From positions 437,875 to 501,874 of the forward strand of contig NZ_JBBPFS010000004.1 in the NCBI RefSeq assembly GCF_038069765.1: a stretch of DNA of 64,000 nt, in the 5' to 3' direction. The DNA is from Arthrobacter_B sp038069765. Its GTDB lineage: Bacteria; Actinomycetota; Actinomycetes; Actinomycetales; Micrococcaceae. Position numbers and translations under genes: made by a program. Positions within the stretch are counted from its first letter, which is position 1; every line of letters begins with the position of its first letter. Below, in pieces: positions 9,031-17,313 of the stretch. The notes beneath the pieces were generated by a model, which did not search any database, had not been told where the DNA came from, and was given only the letters and a program-made list of their open reading frames with translations.

Positions 9031-9088
9031 CTCAGATTTTCTGAAGCGATTTGGAAGATCTCGGTGATCATCGGTTGCGATGATGCCC

Positions 9089-9164
9089 GGCTCTGTAGCT
9101 CAGTTGGTAGAGCGTTCGACTGAAAATCGAAAGGTCACCGGATCGACGCCGGTCGGAGCCACCA
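9089..9164 (+). tRNA. tRNA-Phe (anticodon GAA), CCA encoded
   Basis: Acceptor GGCTCTG pairs with CGGAGCC, anticodon stem TTCGA/TCGAA, loop CTGAAAA with GAA at 9122-9124. The discriminator A at 9161 is followed directly by CCA at 9162-9164, unlike the two tRNAs before it. Third gene of the tRNA cluster. Confidence 0.95.
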
Positions 9165-9167
9165 GCT

Positions 9168-9199
9168 AAAACCCCGGACTCACAGAGTCCGGGGTTTTT
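9168..9199 (+). terminator. Intrinsic terminator of the tRNA cluster
   Basis: Stem 9171-9180 with 9186-9195 (10 bp, extended by flanking A/T pairs), loop CACAG, then a run of T. It lies 4 nt after the end of tRNA-Phe. Confidence 0.9.
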
Positions 9200-9287
9200 C
9201 TTTGTCCTTGTGCCGCCCGGCCGCCGCTGCCCTTCCCAAATTCCGCCCTGTTGCGCTTGACTGGTCCCGAAATCTACCTCGGAGGCA

Positions 9288-9734
9288 ATGATGGCGACGG
9301 AAGCACAGGGTTTCGCGTGGGAAACTGCGGCTACACACCAAAGTGTTGATCTGACGGAAGCGGAATGCTGGACACTTTTGGCCAGCCAGGGGACCGGACG
9401 GGTCGCCTATCAGGACAACGGCAGGGTCTTGGTGTTCCCCGTGAACTATGTGGTCCATGACAGGGCTGTCTATTTCCGCACCGCCCGTGAGGGAGTCCTG
9501 GGCGGTGGCCTGGACTACCGGAACGCCTCCTTCCAGATTGACGAGCACGATGCCCTGCGCATGGATGGGTGGTCGGTCCTGCTCAGCGGACGGGCGTCAG
9601 CGGTGGATGACTCCGAATTGCTGACAATCCTCTGGGGGCGCCGCATGGCCGAGCCCTGGGGCGGCGGGCAGCGTGACGTTTTCATCGGAATTGAGCCCGC
9701 ACTGGTGACCGGCCGCCGGGTCGGAATGCGTTGA
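9288..9734 (+). CDS. Pyridoxamine 5'-phosphate oxidase-like FMN-binding split-barrel protein
   Basis: 148 aa, ATG at 9288 preceded by CGGAGG (a second in-frame ATG at 9291 is equally possible). The order ECWTLLASQGTGRVAYQDNG, VLVFPVNYVVHDRAVYFRT and ASFQIDEHD matches the one-domain PPOX class found in many copies in actinobacteria. Such proteins bind FMN, F420 or heme; the cofactor cannot be told from sequence alone. Cytoplasmic. Stand-alone gene between the tRNAs and the Asp23 cassette. Confidence 0.85.
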   Translation: MMATEAQGFAWETAATHQSVDLTEAECWTLLASQGTGRVAYQDNGRVLVFPVNYVVHDRAVYFRTAREGVLGGGLDYRNASFQIDEHDALRMDGWSVLLSGRASAVDDSELLTILWGRRMAEPWGGGQRDVFIGIEPALVTGRRVGMR

Positions 9735-9788
9735 GCACCCGGACGCCCGCCTGCCCAAGGACGAGGGCTGCAGGATACGCTGGGCATC

Positions 9789-10358
9789 ATGGATGACGCC
9801 CAGAATGAGAACTTTCCTCCGGCCAGTACGCCCCCGGCCGTCAGCGGCTCCACGGACGCTGCCGCTCCGGCTCACCGCACGCCGGGCCACGCACCCGCGC
9901 CGGTGCAGGCGCCGTCGGCCGTCCGGGCCCCGGCTGCCTCCGCGGGCGCCGCTGTCCGTCCGGAGGACATCGGCGGCAAGACCGCCATCAGCGAGCAGGC
10001 CGTGGCCAAGGTTGCGGCCATCGCGGCCCGTGCAGTGGACGGCGTCTATGCCCTCGGCACCGGCTCCGGCCGGGCGCTGGGCGCGGTTCGCGACGCCGTG
10101 GGAGGCTCCAGTGCCACCCAGGGCGTCCACGTGGAAGTCGGGGAAACCGAAGTCGCCGTCGATGTCACGCTGGTGGCTGTGTACGGGATCCCGCTCACCC
10201 GGATCGCGGATGCAGTTCGGACCGCCGTCTACTCCGCGGTGGAATCCCTCGTGGGGCTGCGGGTAGTGGAAGTAAACGTGGACGTGAACGACGTCCAGAT
10301 TCCCGGAGCCCCGGAGGGCCGGCCGGACAAGGCACGTCCGGGCTCCGCTCCGTCCTAG
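9789..10358 (+). CDS. Asp23/Gls24-family envelope stress protein
   Basis: 189 aa. A low-complexity Ala/Pro-rich N-terminal third is followed by the Asp23 domain: GGKTAISEQAVAKVAAIAARAVDGVYAL, then VEVGETEVAVDVTLVAVYGI and ESLVGLRVVEVNVDVNDVQ. Family members are abundant cell-envelope-associated stress proteins held at the membrane by AmaP/DUF2273-type partners, which follow here. TACGCT lies 7 nt before the ATG, so the transcript is probably leaderless. First gene of a five-gene cassette. Confidence 0.88.
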   Translation: MDDAQNENFPPASTPPAVSGSTDAAAPAHRTPGHAPAPVQAPSAVRAPAASAGAAVRPEDIGGKTAISEQAVAKVAAIAARAVDGVYALGTGSGRALGAVRDAVGGSSATQGVHVEVGETEVAVDVTLVAVYGIPLTRIADAVRTAVYSAVESLVGLRVVEVNVDVNDVQIPGAPEGRPDKARPGSAPS

Positions 10359-10445
10359 CCGACACGGCTGGGCGGGAGGAAGCGGTATAGGGTCGGAGAG
10401 AGCCGGAAACGCAACACCAGGGAACACCGTCATGAGGCAGGAACA

Positions 10446-10637
10446 ATGAAACCAACCGTAACGGGCATGGCGATCGGGGCAGTTCTGGCCTTCACCGCCC
10501 TGATTTTCGATTTTTGGGGGTTCCTCCTGATGGCGCTTTTCATCGCCGTGGGCGCCCTGTGCGGCCGCGCGGCCGAAGGCAAAGTGGATTTCCGCACCGT
10601 CCGCGATGCGCTGACCGGACGCCGTTCATCCTCGTGA
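10446..10637 (+). CDS. DUF2273-like small membrane protein
   Basis: 63 aa, mostly two hydrophobic segments (VTGMAIGAVLAFTALIFDFW and GFLLMALFIAVGALCGR) and a short charged tail. Size and position after an Asp23 gene match DUF2273 proteins, which accompany Asp23/AmaP systems. AGGCAGGAAC precedes the ATG. Its stop overlaps the next start by 4 nt (GTGA), implying coupled translation. Confidence 0.75.
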   Translation: MKPTVTGMAIGAVLAFTALIFDFWGFLLMALFIAVGALCGRAAEGKVDFRTVRDALTGRRSSS

Positions 10638-11029
10638 GCCCCGCAGTCCCGGCCGCTGCCCCCGCCGCTGATCGGAACTCCGGCCTCGCCGGCCACAACC
10701 GGATCAGCACCCAGGCCCTGACCTCTACGGCGAAGGCGGCTGCCGCAGAGTTCTTTAATGTTCCCCCCGGTTCCATCCGGGTCGGCTGGTCGGATGACCA
10801 GGGGATGCTGGCCATGGCACTGTCCCTGCCGGTGTCACTTCCGCCGCTGAACCGCATTGCCGCCGACCCCGGGCTTGTCACCCGCGCCGGCGGTTCCGTC
10901 TGGGACCGGGCGCACGACGCGAAACCGTACCTGAAGGACAAAGTCACCGCACTCACCGGGTCGCTGGTGTCCCGGGTGGACATCCGCATCACCGGTGTCC
11001 AGCTCAGCGAAGGAAGCAGGGTCCGTTGA
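10634..11029 (+). CDS. Second, divergent Asp23/Gls24-like protein
   Basis: 131 aa from GTG at 10634, which overlaps the stop of the DUF2273-like gene. TSTAKAAAAEFFNVPPGSIRV, then MALSLPVSLPPLNRI and SLVSRVDIRITGVQLSE, resembles the strand-helix layout of the Asp23 fold but with weak conservation. Cassettes of this type in actinobacteria often hold one canonical and one divergent Asp23 protein. Function inferred from position. Confidence 0.55.
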   Translation: MSPAVPAAAPAADRNSGLAGHNRISTQALTSTAKAAAAEFFNVPPGSIRVGWSDDQGMLAMALSLPVSLPPLNRIAADPGLVTRAGGSVWDRAHDAKPYLKDKVTALTGSLVSRVDIRITGVQLSEGSRVR

Positions 11030-11610
11030 GCAGCAACGACTCCCTCACCCGGCGGATAGTGCGCCGCGAGACCCACGCCAGCCGGACCTCCGGCTCCATG
11101 ATTGCCGCCTTCCTGGGGATCCTGTTCTGCCTCTACGTCCTGCTCGAAGCAACGCTGCAGGCCCTGGGCCAGGACGCCTGGCTGACGGATCCGGCCGCCC
11201 TCGGCAGCTGGCTGTCCCGGCTGCCGGCGGAAACGGATTCGGCCATCCTCGGGCTCGCTGGCCTGCTGATCCTGCTGGCCGGGCTGGCCTTTTTCCTGCA
11301 GGCGGTCCTGCCGGGCCGCCGTCCGCGCTATGCCCTGCCCAACCCGCGGGCCGCCGTCGTCGTGGACGCCGAGGTGCTGGCCTCGTCTTTGGCGCGCCGC
11401 GCACGCCTCACGGCCGGGGTCACCGCCGAGCAGGTGCTGGTCACGGTAGGCCGGAACCGCGTCGACGTGAGGATCCGCCCCACTTCGGGCGTGCCCGTCA
11501 ACGGCGACACGGTGCGCGAGGCCGTCCAGGAAGAACTGCAGCTGACCGGGTTGGAACCGCAGCCCGAGGTCCGCGTTCAGGTTTCCACTCTCGGGGTGAT
11601 CGGGCAGTGA
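11026..11610 (+). CDS. DUF6286-like membrane protein of the Asp23 cassette
   Basis: 194 aa from TTG at 11026 (TTGA overlap with the preceding stop). Two hydrophobic segments (about residues 24-46 and 66-90) are followed by a soluble domain with VVDAEVLASSLARRARLTAGV and a series of alternating strands, RNRVDVRIRPTSG and PEVRVQVSTLGV. This resembles an AmaP-type membrane anchor carrying an Asp23-like soluble domain. Exact family assignment is from memory of similar cassettes. Confidence 0.6.
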   Translation: MSSNDSLTRRIVRRETHASRTSGSMIAAFLGILFCLYVLLEATLQALGQDAWLTDPAALGSWLSRLPAETDSAILGLAGLLILLAGLAFFLQAVLPGRRPRYALPNPRAAVVVDAEVLASSLARRARLTAGVTAEQVLVTVGRNRVDVRIRPTSGVPVNGDTVREAVQEELQLTGLEPQPEVRVQVSTLGVIGQ

Positions 11611-12218
11611 ACCGGACTCCGCGGTCGCTGAACCGCTTCCTGCTGGGTCTGCTGGGGCTGGTCCTGATCGGCATTGGCGGCGGACTGCTGTGGATCAGCA
11701 TCGACGGCGGCGCGGCCCGCCGCTGGCAGTCCTTTGCGCCCGGCGTGATGGACAGGCTGCAGGAGGTCGGGGAACAGACCGCACTGCCCGGCCAGCCGCA
11801 AAGCTGGATCTGGGCGCTGCTGGCCCTGGCCATGGTCGTGGCGATCGTGCTGCTGATCCTGTGGGCCGCGGCGCAGGGCCGCGGCCGGACCGGCACCCTG
11901 GTCTCCGAATACGACGACGACGGCGCCCCGGGGCGGGTGGCGATCAGCGGAGCCATGGCGGAACAGGCGCTGCGGTCGGCGCTGCAGGAAGACCCGGACG
12001 TGGCCGCCGCCGCCGTCAGCACCTACGACGTGCACGGCAGCTCGGCCCTGCGGATCCGGATCAACCCCCGCCCTGGCGCGGCACCGCACCTGATCGCCGC
12101 CGACGCCACAGCGCTGGTGGAAGCGCTCGACGTTGCACTGGGCAGGGAAACTCCGGTGCTGATCAGCATTGACAGCGGCCGCAAGCTTCGCTTCAGCCGC
12201 GAGGACCGGGTCCGCTAG
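11607..12218 (+). CDS. AmaP-like membrane protein, last gene of the Asp23 cassette
   Basis: 203 aa from GTG at 11607, again overlapping the previous stop by 4 nt. TM1 (FLLGLLGLVLIGIGGGLLW) and TM2 (WALLALAMVVAIVLLILWAA) flank a short loop, as in AmaP, the membrane anchor for Asp23. The C-terminal half (VAISGAMAEQALRSALQEDP and SALRIRINPRPGAAPHL) is a soluble Asp23-like domain. Its 3' end overlaps the convergent gene at 12215 by 4 bp. Confidence 0.7.
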   Translation: MNRTPRSLNRFLLGLLGLVLIGIGGGLLWISIDGGAARRWQSFAPGVMDRLQEVGEQTALPGQPQSWIWALLALAMVVAIVLLILWAAAQGRGRTGTLVSEYDDDGAPGRVAISGAMAEQALRSALQEDPDVAAAAVSTYDVHGSSALRIRINPRPGAAPHLIAADATALVEALDVALGRETPVLISIDSGRKLRFSREDRVR

Positions 12219-13069
12219 CTGGCGCGGGAAAGCTGCCGGATTGGAATCCAGCGGTTGGCCAGCCGGCGGTAGGACGCGGCGGCTCCGGTCATGTCGCCCT
12301 CGGCCAGCGACTCGATCCCCAGCCGCACGTCGGAGGGGGAATCGTCGGGAAAGACGAGATCCGCCACCGGACCGTAGTCCAGTTCCAGGACGGCGTCCTC
12401 GGAGAAGATTTCCAGCCAGTTGGTCAGCTCGTCCAGCTCGTCCAGCAGGTCCAGCTCGGGAGCGGCCATCGCCAGCGCCGCGCTCGCCTTCCGCGCCCGG
12501 TCCAGGCACTGGGTGACGGGTGCGGTCAGCCGGACGGTCTGAACCTTCCCGTCGTCCTCCACCACCTCGGAGTGGTCGTCCTCGTGCAGCAGCACAAACC
12601 AGCCGAACGGAACTCCCCACGTCGCCGACCGCGTGTGCAGGTGCGCGAGGGAGTCGGCGAAGGAATCGGGATCGATCCGGGCGGCGTGCGCCTCGCGGGC
12701 CACCTCCGGCACCAGCACGTCCACCAGCGGCCCGCGGATGCTCTCCCCGAGGGACTCCGCCGCCAGCGACGTCCGGACGGCGAGCTGGTTGGGGCAGTAC
12801 AGCCGGCGGGTGGTTCCGTCATGGTCCGGATAATGCAGCACGCGCACCAGATCCGCGGTGCTGTGCGGAAACGGGTCCGAGACCGCACGGACCAGCCGGC
12901 GCACGGCGTCGCTGCGGTCCAGCACCTCGGTTTCATGCCGTCCCCGGGCACGCTGGTCCATGATCGCCATCTGCTGGTCGTCGTCGAACACATCCAGCGG
13001 TTCGTAGACGCGCAGGTGCGACACGTAGGGGAACGTGCGGTAGAGGGAGCGCTGCGGCTTCCCGCTCAC
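12215..13069 (-). CDS. Conserved hypothetical protein
   Basis: 284 aa from GTG at 13069, starting 2 bp after the stop of xthA, so probably co-transcribed with it. Acidic, no signal peptide or membrane segment. Notable stretches are SLYRTFPYVSHLRVYEPLDVF at the start, RRLYCPNQLAVRTSLAAESL in the middle, and a helical C-terminus (DVRLGIESLAEGDMTGAAAS). I do not recognise a family with a known function. The layout suggests a soluble cytosolic protein. Confidence 0.75.
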   Translation of the reverse strand: MSGKPQRSLYRTFPYVSHLRVYEPLDVFDDDQQMAIMDQRARGRHETEVLDRSDAVRRLVRAVSDPFPHSTADLVRVLHYPDHDGTTRRLYCPNQLAVRTSLAAESLGESIRGPLVDVLVPEVAREAHAARIDPDSFADSLAHLHTRSATWGVPFGWFVLLHEDDHSEVVEDDGKVQTVRLTAPVTQCLDRARKASAALAMAAPELDLLDELDELTNWLEIFSEDAVLELDYGPVADLVFPDDSPSDVRLGIESLAEGDMTGAAASYRRLANRWIPIRQLSRAS

Positions 13070-13071
13070 GG

Positions 13072-13875
13072 TCAGTCCAGCTCCACAATGACGGGGGCGT
13101 GGTCCGAGGCGCCCTTGCCCTTGCGTTCTTCGCGGTCAATGGAGGCACCCGTAACGCGCGCGGCAAGCGCCGGGGAACCGAGGACAAAGTCGATGCGCAT
13201 GCCTTCCTTCTTCGGGAAACGAAGCTGGGTGTAGTCCCAGTAGGTGTACACCCCGGGTCCCGGGGTGTAGGGACGGGCGACGTCGGTGAAGCCGGCGTCG
13301 AGGAATGCCCGGAACGCCCGGCGCTCCGGTTCGCTGACGTGCGTGTGGTTCTCGCGGCGGAACAGCTCGATGTCCCACACATCATCATCCTGCGGTGCAA
13401 TGTTCCAGTCACCCATCAGGGCCAGCGGCAGGTCCGGGTTCTCTTTAATCCAGCCTGCGGCCTGGTCCTTCAGGATGTCCAGCCACTGCAGCTTGTAGGG
13501 CATGTGGGGATCGTCGAGGGACCGGCCGTTGGGGACGTAGAGGCTCCAGATCCGGACGCCGTTGCAGGTGGCGCCGATCGCGCGCGCCTCGGACACGGTG
13601 GTTTCCTCGGTCTTGCCGAACTTCGGCTGCCCCGGGAAGGTGCGCTCGACGTCGTCGAGCCCCACCCGGGAAGCAATGGCAACACCGTTCCACTGGTTCA
13701 GGCCGAAGTGCGCAACCTCGTAGCCGTTGTTTTCAAAGACTTCCCACGGGAAATTCTCGTCCTTGGCCTTGGTTTCCTGAATGGCCAGGACATCGACGTC
13801 GGAGCGCCGCAGCCACGCTTCCACGCGGTCGGCACGGGCACGGATGGAGTTCACATTCCAGGTAGCAATCTTCAC
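13072..13875 (-). CDS. xthA: Exodeoxyribonuclease III
   Basis: 267 aa. All active-site blocks of the XthA/AP-endonuclease family are visible: WNVNSIRAR (metal-binding Asn), QETKAKD (catalytic Glu), GDWNIAPQDDDVWD, RIDFVLGSPAL and SDHAPVIVEL (catalytic His). Acts on abasic sites and 3' ends in base-excision repair. Start GTG at 13875 follows TAACGT by 7 nt, so the mRNA is probably leaderless. The next gene on the strand starts 2 bp after the stop. Confidence 0.95.
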   Translation of the reverse strand: MKIATWNVNSIRARADRVEAWLRRSDVDVLAIQETKAKDENFPWEVFENNGYEVAHFGLNQWNGVAIASRVGLDDVERTFPGQPKFGKTEETTVSEARAIGATCNGVRIWSLYVPNGRSLDDPHMPYKLQWLDILKDQAAGWIKENPDLPLALMGDWNIAPQDDDVWDIELFRRENHTHVSEPERRAFRAFLDAGFTDVARPYTPGPGVYTYWDYTQLRFPKKEGMRIDFVLGSPALAARVTGASIDREERKGKGASDHAPVIVELD

Positions 13876-13917
13876 CCTTGCTACGTTACCGAATGCGCCG
13901 CCGGATCAGGGCATGCC

Positions 13918-14751
13918 TCAGGGCTTCCACCACGTGTCCAGGATGCTGACCGGGACGGTGCGCTTGTGCCGGGTCATCAGGAAGCGCCGTTCAATCTTTT
14001 CGGCGGCGTCGTCGGGAACGGCCCGGCCTTCGAGGTAGTCATCAATCGTGTCGTAGCTGATGCCCAGTTCGGTTTCGTCGGTCTGGCCGGGGGCGTCGTC
14101 GAGCAGATCCGCCGTGGGAGCCTTGTTGACCAGGCTGTCCGGAGCGCCGAGTTCGGCGAGCAGCTTGCGGTTCTGGCGCTTGTTCAGCCCGAAGAGCGGC
14201 AGGATGTCCGCACCGCCGTCGCCGTACTTGGTGAAGAACCCGGTGACGGATTCGGCGCCGTGGTCGGTGCCGACGACCACCAGGTTGCGCTGTCCGGCCA
14301 CCGCGTACTGGGCGGTCATCCGCGCCCGCGCCTTGATGTTGCCCTTGTTGAAGTCGCTGAGCTGTTCGCCGCTCATCTTCACGTATTCCTCCTGGTAGCC
14401 GTCCACGGCCGGAGCTACGTTGTAGACCCAGGAGAGGGTGGGACGGATGAACTCAAGGGCTGCCTGGGCGTCCGCTTCATCATGCTGGACCTGATAGGGC
14501 AGGCGCAGTGCGATGAACTGCGATTCTTTGCCCTCGGCGGTGAGTTCGTCAACGGCCAGCTGGGCCAGCCGGCCGGCGAGCGTGGAATCCAGGCCGCCGC
14601 TGATGCCCAGCACAAATCCGCCGGTGTGGGACGCCGCTGCGTAGGACTTCAGGAAGTCCACCCGCCGCCGGATCTCGGCAGCGGCGTCGATGTCGGGCTG
14701 CACGCCCATTTCCGCGATAATTTCAGCTTGTAGTTGGCGCATGTCCTCCAC
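13918..14751 (-). CDS. nadE: NAD+ synthase, ammonia-dependent
   Basis: 277 aa, the size of single-domain NadE. Carries the PP-loop GISGGLDSTLAGRLA near residue 45, plus GTDHGAESVTGFFTKYGDGGADILPL, the deamido-NAD and ATP-binding segment. No N-terminal nitrilase-type glutaminase domain, so it should use ammonia. Catalyses the final step of NAD synthesis. GTGGAGGAC precedes the ATG. Divergent from pyrE across 59 bp. Confidence 0.95.
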   Translation of the reverse strand: MEDMRQLQAEIIAEMGVQPDIDAAAEIRRRVDFLKSYAAASHTGGFVLGISGGLDSTLAGRLAQLAVDELTAEGKESQFIALRLPYQVQHDEADAQAALEFIRPTLSWVYNVAPAVDGYQEEYVKMSGEQLSDFNKGNIKARARMTAQYAVAGQRNLVVVGTDHGAESVTGFFTKYGDGGADILPLFGLNKRQNRKLLAELGAPDSLVNKAPTADLLDDAPGQTDETELGISYDTIDDYLEGRAVPDDAAEKIERRFLMTRHKRTVPVSILDTWWKP

Positions 14752-14810
14752 CCTATATCTCCCGTCACATCCGCGGCGGGAAAAGAAACGGCTCGGCTAG
14801 GATTGAGGCC

Positions 14811-15380
14811 ATGACCGCGCCCGTTTTGCCTGCAGCCCGTGCCCGCCTTCTGGACCTCATCAGCGAACTGGCCGTGGTTCGCGGCAAAGTGACGCTTTCC
14901 TCCGGAGCGGAGGCCGACTATTACATTGACCTGCGCCGCATCACCCTCCACCACGAAGCGTCGCAGCTGGTGGGCGACGTCATGCTGGACCTGATCGACA
15001 ATGCCGGCATTTCCTTCCAGTGCGCTGGCGGGCTGACGATGGGCGCCGACCCCGTGGCCACGGCCGTCATGCATGCCGGTGCCCGGGCGGGCCGCCCCAT
15101 CGACGCCTTCGTCGTCCGCAAGGCGCAGAAGTCCTACGGCATGGGACGCCAGGTCGAGGGGCCGGACGTTGCCGGCCGCAACGTTGTGGTCCTGGAAGAC
15201 ACCTCCACCACCGGCGGCTCCGCGCTGACTGCGGTGGAAGGCGTGCGGCGTGCAGGCGGCAACGTGGTTGCCGTGGCAGTGATCGTGGACCGGGACACGG
15301 GATCCAAGGAGCGCATCGAGGCTGAAGCCGGCGTGCCGTACCTGTACGCCTTTGGCAAGGATGAACTGGGTCTGGACTAA
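14811..15380 (+). CDS. pyrE: Orotate phosphoribosyltransferase
   Basis: 189 aa. PRPP-binding loop VVVLEDTSTTGGSALTAVEG around residue 125 and the N-terminal FTLSSG-like segment KVTLSSGAEADYYIDLR identify PyrE. Converts orotate + PRPP to OMP in pyrimidine synthesis. TAGGAT ends 7 nt before the ATG and no Shine-Dalgarno is present, so a leaderless transcript is likely. Not adjacent to other pyr genes. Confidence 0.95.
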   Translation: MTAPVLPAARARLLDLISELAVVRGKVTLSSGAEADYYIDLRRITLHHEASQLVGDVMLDLIDNAGISFQCAGGLTMGADPVATAVMHAGARAGRPIDAFVVRKAQKSYGMGRQVEGPDVAGRNVVVLEDTSTTGGSALTAVEGVRRAGGNVVAVAVIVDRDTGSKERIEAEAGVPYLYAFGKDELGLD

Positions 15381-15431
15381 GGCCGGGCCCACGGCGGCGT
15401 CCGTCCTGCCGGGCCCGGAAGCCGGGACGGC

Positions 15432-16433
15432 GTGAGCATGGACCCGGCCGACTTCCTGCGGTCGGCGGAGAGCCTGAAACGCTATTCCCGCCGCCGGTTC
15501 CTGGCCGGCAGCGCGCTCGGCCTGACCCTGGCCGCGGACCTCTTTGTCACCCGCCGGATTCAGCGGTACCGCGAAGACCTGGAAATTCTGCGCGTCCGCG
15601 ACGAGGAGGCCGAACGGCGCTTCCCCGCTGCTTCCTGGTTCCTGTTCCCCGGCTACAAAACCAGCTGGGAAGAGACGGTCTGGATCCTGAATTCGCTGCG
15701 TCCGGCGCTGATCTCCCGCGGGCAGCTGGCCGGCGTCGGCTACTCCAACCTCGGGCTGGACGTGGATGACATTGTCGCCGCGGTATTCCGCTACATCCGC
15801 AACCACCAGCTGCGGCGCATCTACTTTTACGGCCACAGCTTCGGCGGAATGCTGGCCGTGGAAGTGGCGGCCCGCCTGCTCGAGCGGGGCGTCGCCGTCG
15901 AACTCATCATCCTCGACTCCAGCCCGGCCGGCGCCCAGGATGTGCTGGACCGCGCAATGTTCAGGGGCGTGGCGGCCCTGTACGACGCCGGCTACCGGAT
16001 TCCCAGCGTGCTGCGCGGCGGCTACGAACTGGGGGAGCGGGTCCTGCACAAGGACGAGCGGTCCTGGGACACCGTGGTGGACCAGACCCTCGAGCAGCTC
16101 TCGCCGCTGGCGCCGTCGACCACCCTGATCCAGGCGGAGGCCTCCTACATCTACCACTTCGACGCCGGGCTGTACTCCGGCGCCCTGGGCAGCACCTCGC
16201 TGGCGTTCATCGGGAACCCGGAGGACAAAACCGTCAACTACTTCGGCGCGAAGTACGAGTGGGCGGCGCTCTTTCCCGGCAACATGGTGTCCACGTCCCT
16301 GGTCACCGAAGGCGCCCGGCCCGCCCACGCCAGCCCGCAGTGGAACCCCGGCATCTACCAGGAGGTGCTGCGCGAGGTGCTGCGACTGTACTCCCCGCCG
16401 GAGCTGGGCGGCGGGCTGAAGTCCGTGTTCTAG
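15432..16433 (+). CDS. Alpha/beta-hydrolase-fold protein with Tat-like N-terminus
   Basis: 333 aa from GTG at 15432 (ATG at 15438 is also possible). The N-terminus reads YSRRRFLAGSALGLTLAADL, a twin-arginine-like pattern followed by a hydrophobic segment, so the protein is likely membrane-anchored or exported. IYFYGHSFGGMLAVEVAARL gives the GxSxG nucleophile elbow. FLFPGYKTSWEET and LIILDSSPAG fit the same fold. Substrate unknown; lipase or thioesterase activity is possible. It converges on the NagD-like gene with a 4-bp overlap. Confidence 0.7.
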   Translation: MSMDPADFLRSAESLKRYSRRRFLAGSALGLTLAADLFVTRRIQRYREDLEILRVRDEEAERRFPAASWFLFPGYKTSWEETVWILNSLRPALISRGQLAGVGYSNLGLDVDDIVAAVFRYIRNHQLRRIYFYGHSFGGMLAVEVAARLLERGVAVELIILDSSPAGAQDVLDRAMFRGVAALYDAGYRIPSVLRGGYELGERVLHKDERSWDTVVDQTLEQLSPLAPSTTLIQAEASYIYHFDAGLYSGALGSTSLAFIGNPEDKTVNYFGAKYEWAALFPGNMVSTSLVTEGARPAHASPQWNPGIYQEVLREVLRLYSPPELGGGLKSVF

Positions 16434-17221
16434 ACGGTGTCGATCAGGTCAGCCACGGAGTTCATGATCTGCGTGGGGCGGAACGGATACCGGTTGATGT
16501 CCTCGCGCTGCGTGATGCCGCTGAGCACCAGCACCGTGTGCAGCCCGGCCTCGATGCCGGCCACGATGTCGGTGTCCATCCGGTCGCCGATCATGGCCGT
16601 GGTTTCCGAGTGCGCGTCGATCTTGCGCATGGCGGACCGGAACATCATCGGATTGGGCTTGCCCACAATGTAGGGCTCCATGTTGGTGGCCGCCGTGATC
16701 AGGGCGGCGATGGCGCCGGTGGCGGGCAGGACGCCCTCATGCGACGGTCCGGTGACGTCCGGGTTGGTGGCAATGAAACGGGCGCCGCCGAGGATCAGCC
16801 GGATTGCCTTGGTGATGGTGCCGAAGGAGTAGGTGCGGGTCTCGCCCAGCACCACATAGTCCGGGTTCGTGTCGGTCAGGATCATTCCGGCCTCATGCAG
16901 CGCCGTCGTCAGCCCCGCCTCGCCCACCACGAAGCAGCGGCCGGGAGCGCCGGTGTTCTTCACCTGGTCCTTAAGGAATTCGGCGGTGGCCAGTGCGGAG
17001 GTCCACAGGTTTTCCTCCGGCACCTCCAGTCCGGAAGCGCGGAGGCGTGCGGCCAGGTCGCGCGGGGTGTAGATCGAGTTGTTGGTCAGCACCAGGAACC
17101 GCTTTGAGGTGGCCACCCAGCGTTCAATGAGTTCGGCTGCTCCCGGAATGGGATGGTTTTCATGGACCAGGACGCCGTCCATGTCCGTCAGCCAGCATTC
17201 AATGTTCTCGTTTTCGCCCAC
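16430..17221 (-). CDS. HAD-IIA family phosphatase (NagD-like)
   Basis: 263 aa from GTG at 17221 with AAAGGAAAA upstream. HAD motif I is WLTDMDGVLVHE, motif II LVLTNNS, motif III and IV GKPNPMMF and MIGDRMDTDIVAG, with the C2a cap (about residues 80-180) typical of NagD/PGP-type enzymes. Cytosolic sugar- or nucleotide-phosphate phosphatase; exact substrate not predictable. Divergent from the TrmH-like gene. Confidence 0.9.
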   Translation of the reverse strand: MGENENIECWLTDMDGVLVHENHPIPGAAELIERWVATSKRFLVLTNNSIYTPRDLAARLRASGLEVPEENLWTSALATAEFLKDQVKNTGAPGRCFVVGEAGLTTALHEAGMILTDTNPDYVVLGETRTYSFGTITKAIRLILGGARFIATNPDVTGPSHEGVLPATGAIAALITAATNMEPYIVGKPNPMMFRSAMRKIDAHSETTAMIGDRMDTDIVAGIEAGLHTVLVLSGITQREDINRYPFRPTQIMNSVADLIDTV

Positions 17222-17313
17222 GCTTTTCCTTTTCCTTACCTGCGGCCGGGTTCCCCCGGGGCCGCTGTTGCCTCATGATCCTGCGGTCCAGTCTTTCACC
17301 TTAGGCTTGTTGG

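Noticed and set aside
14649..16328. 559-codon frame antisense to pyrE and the hydrolase gene
   Set aside because: Runs across two well-supported genes on the other strand and an intergenic region; composition is of the shadow type.
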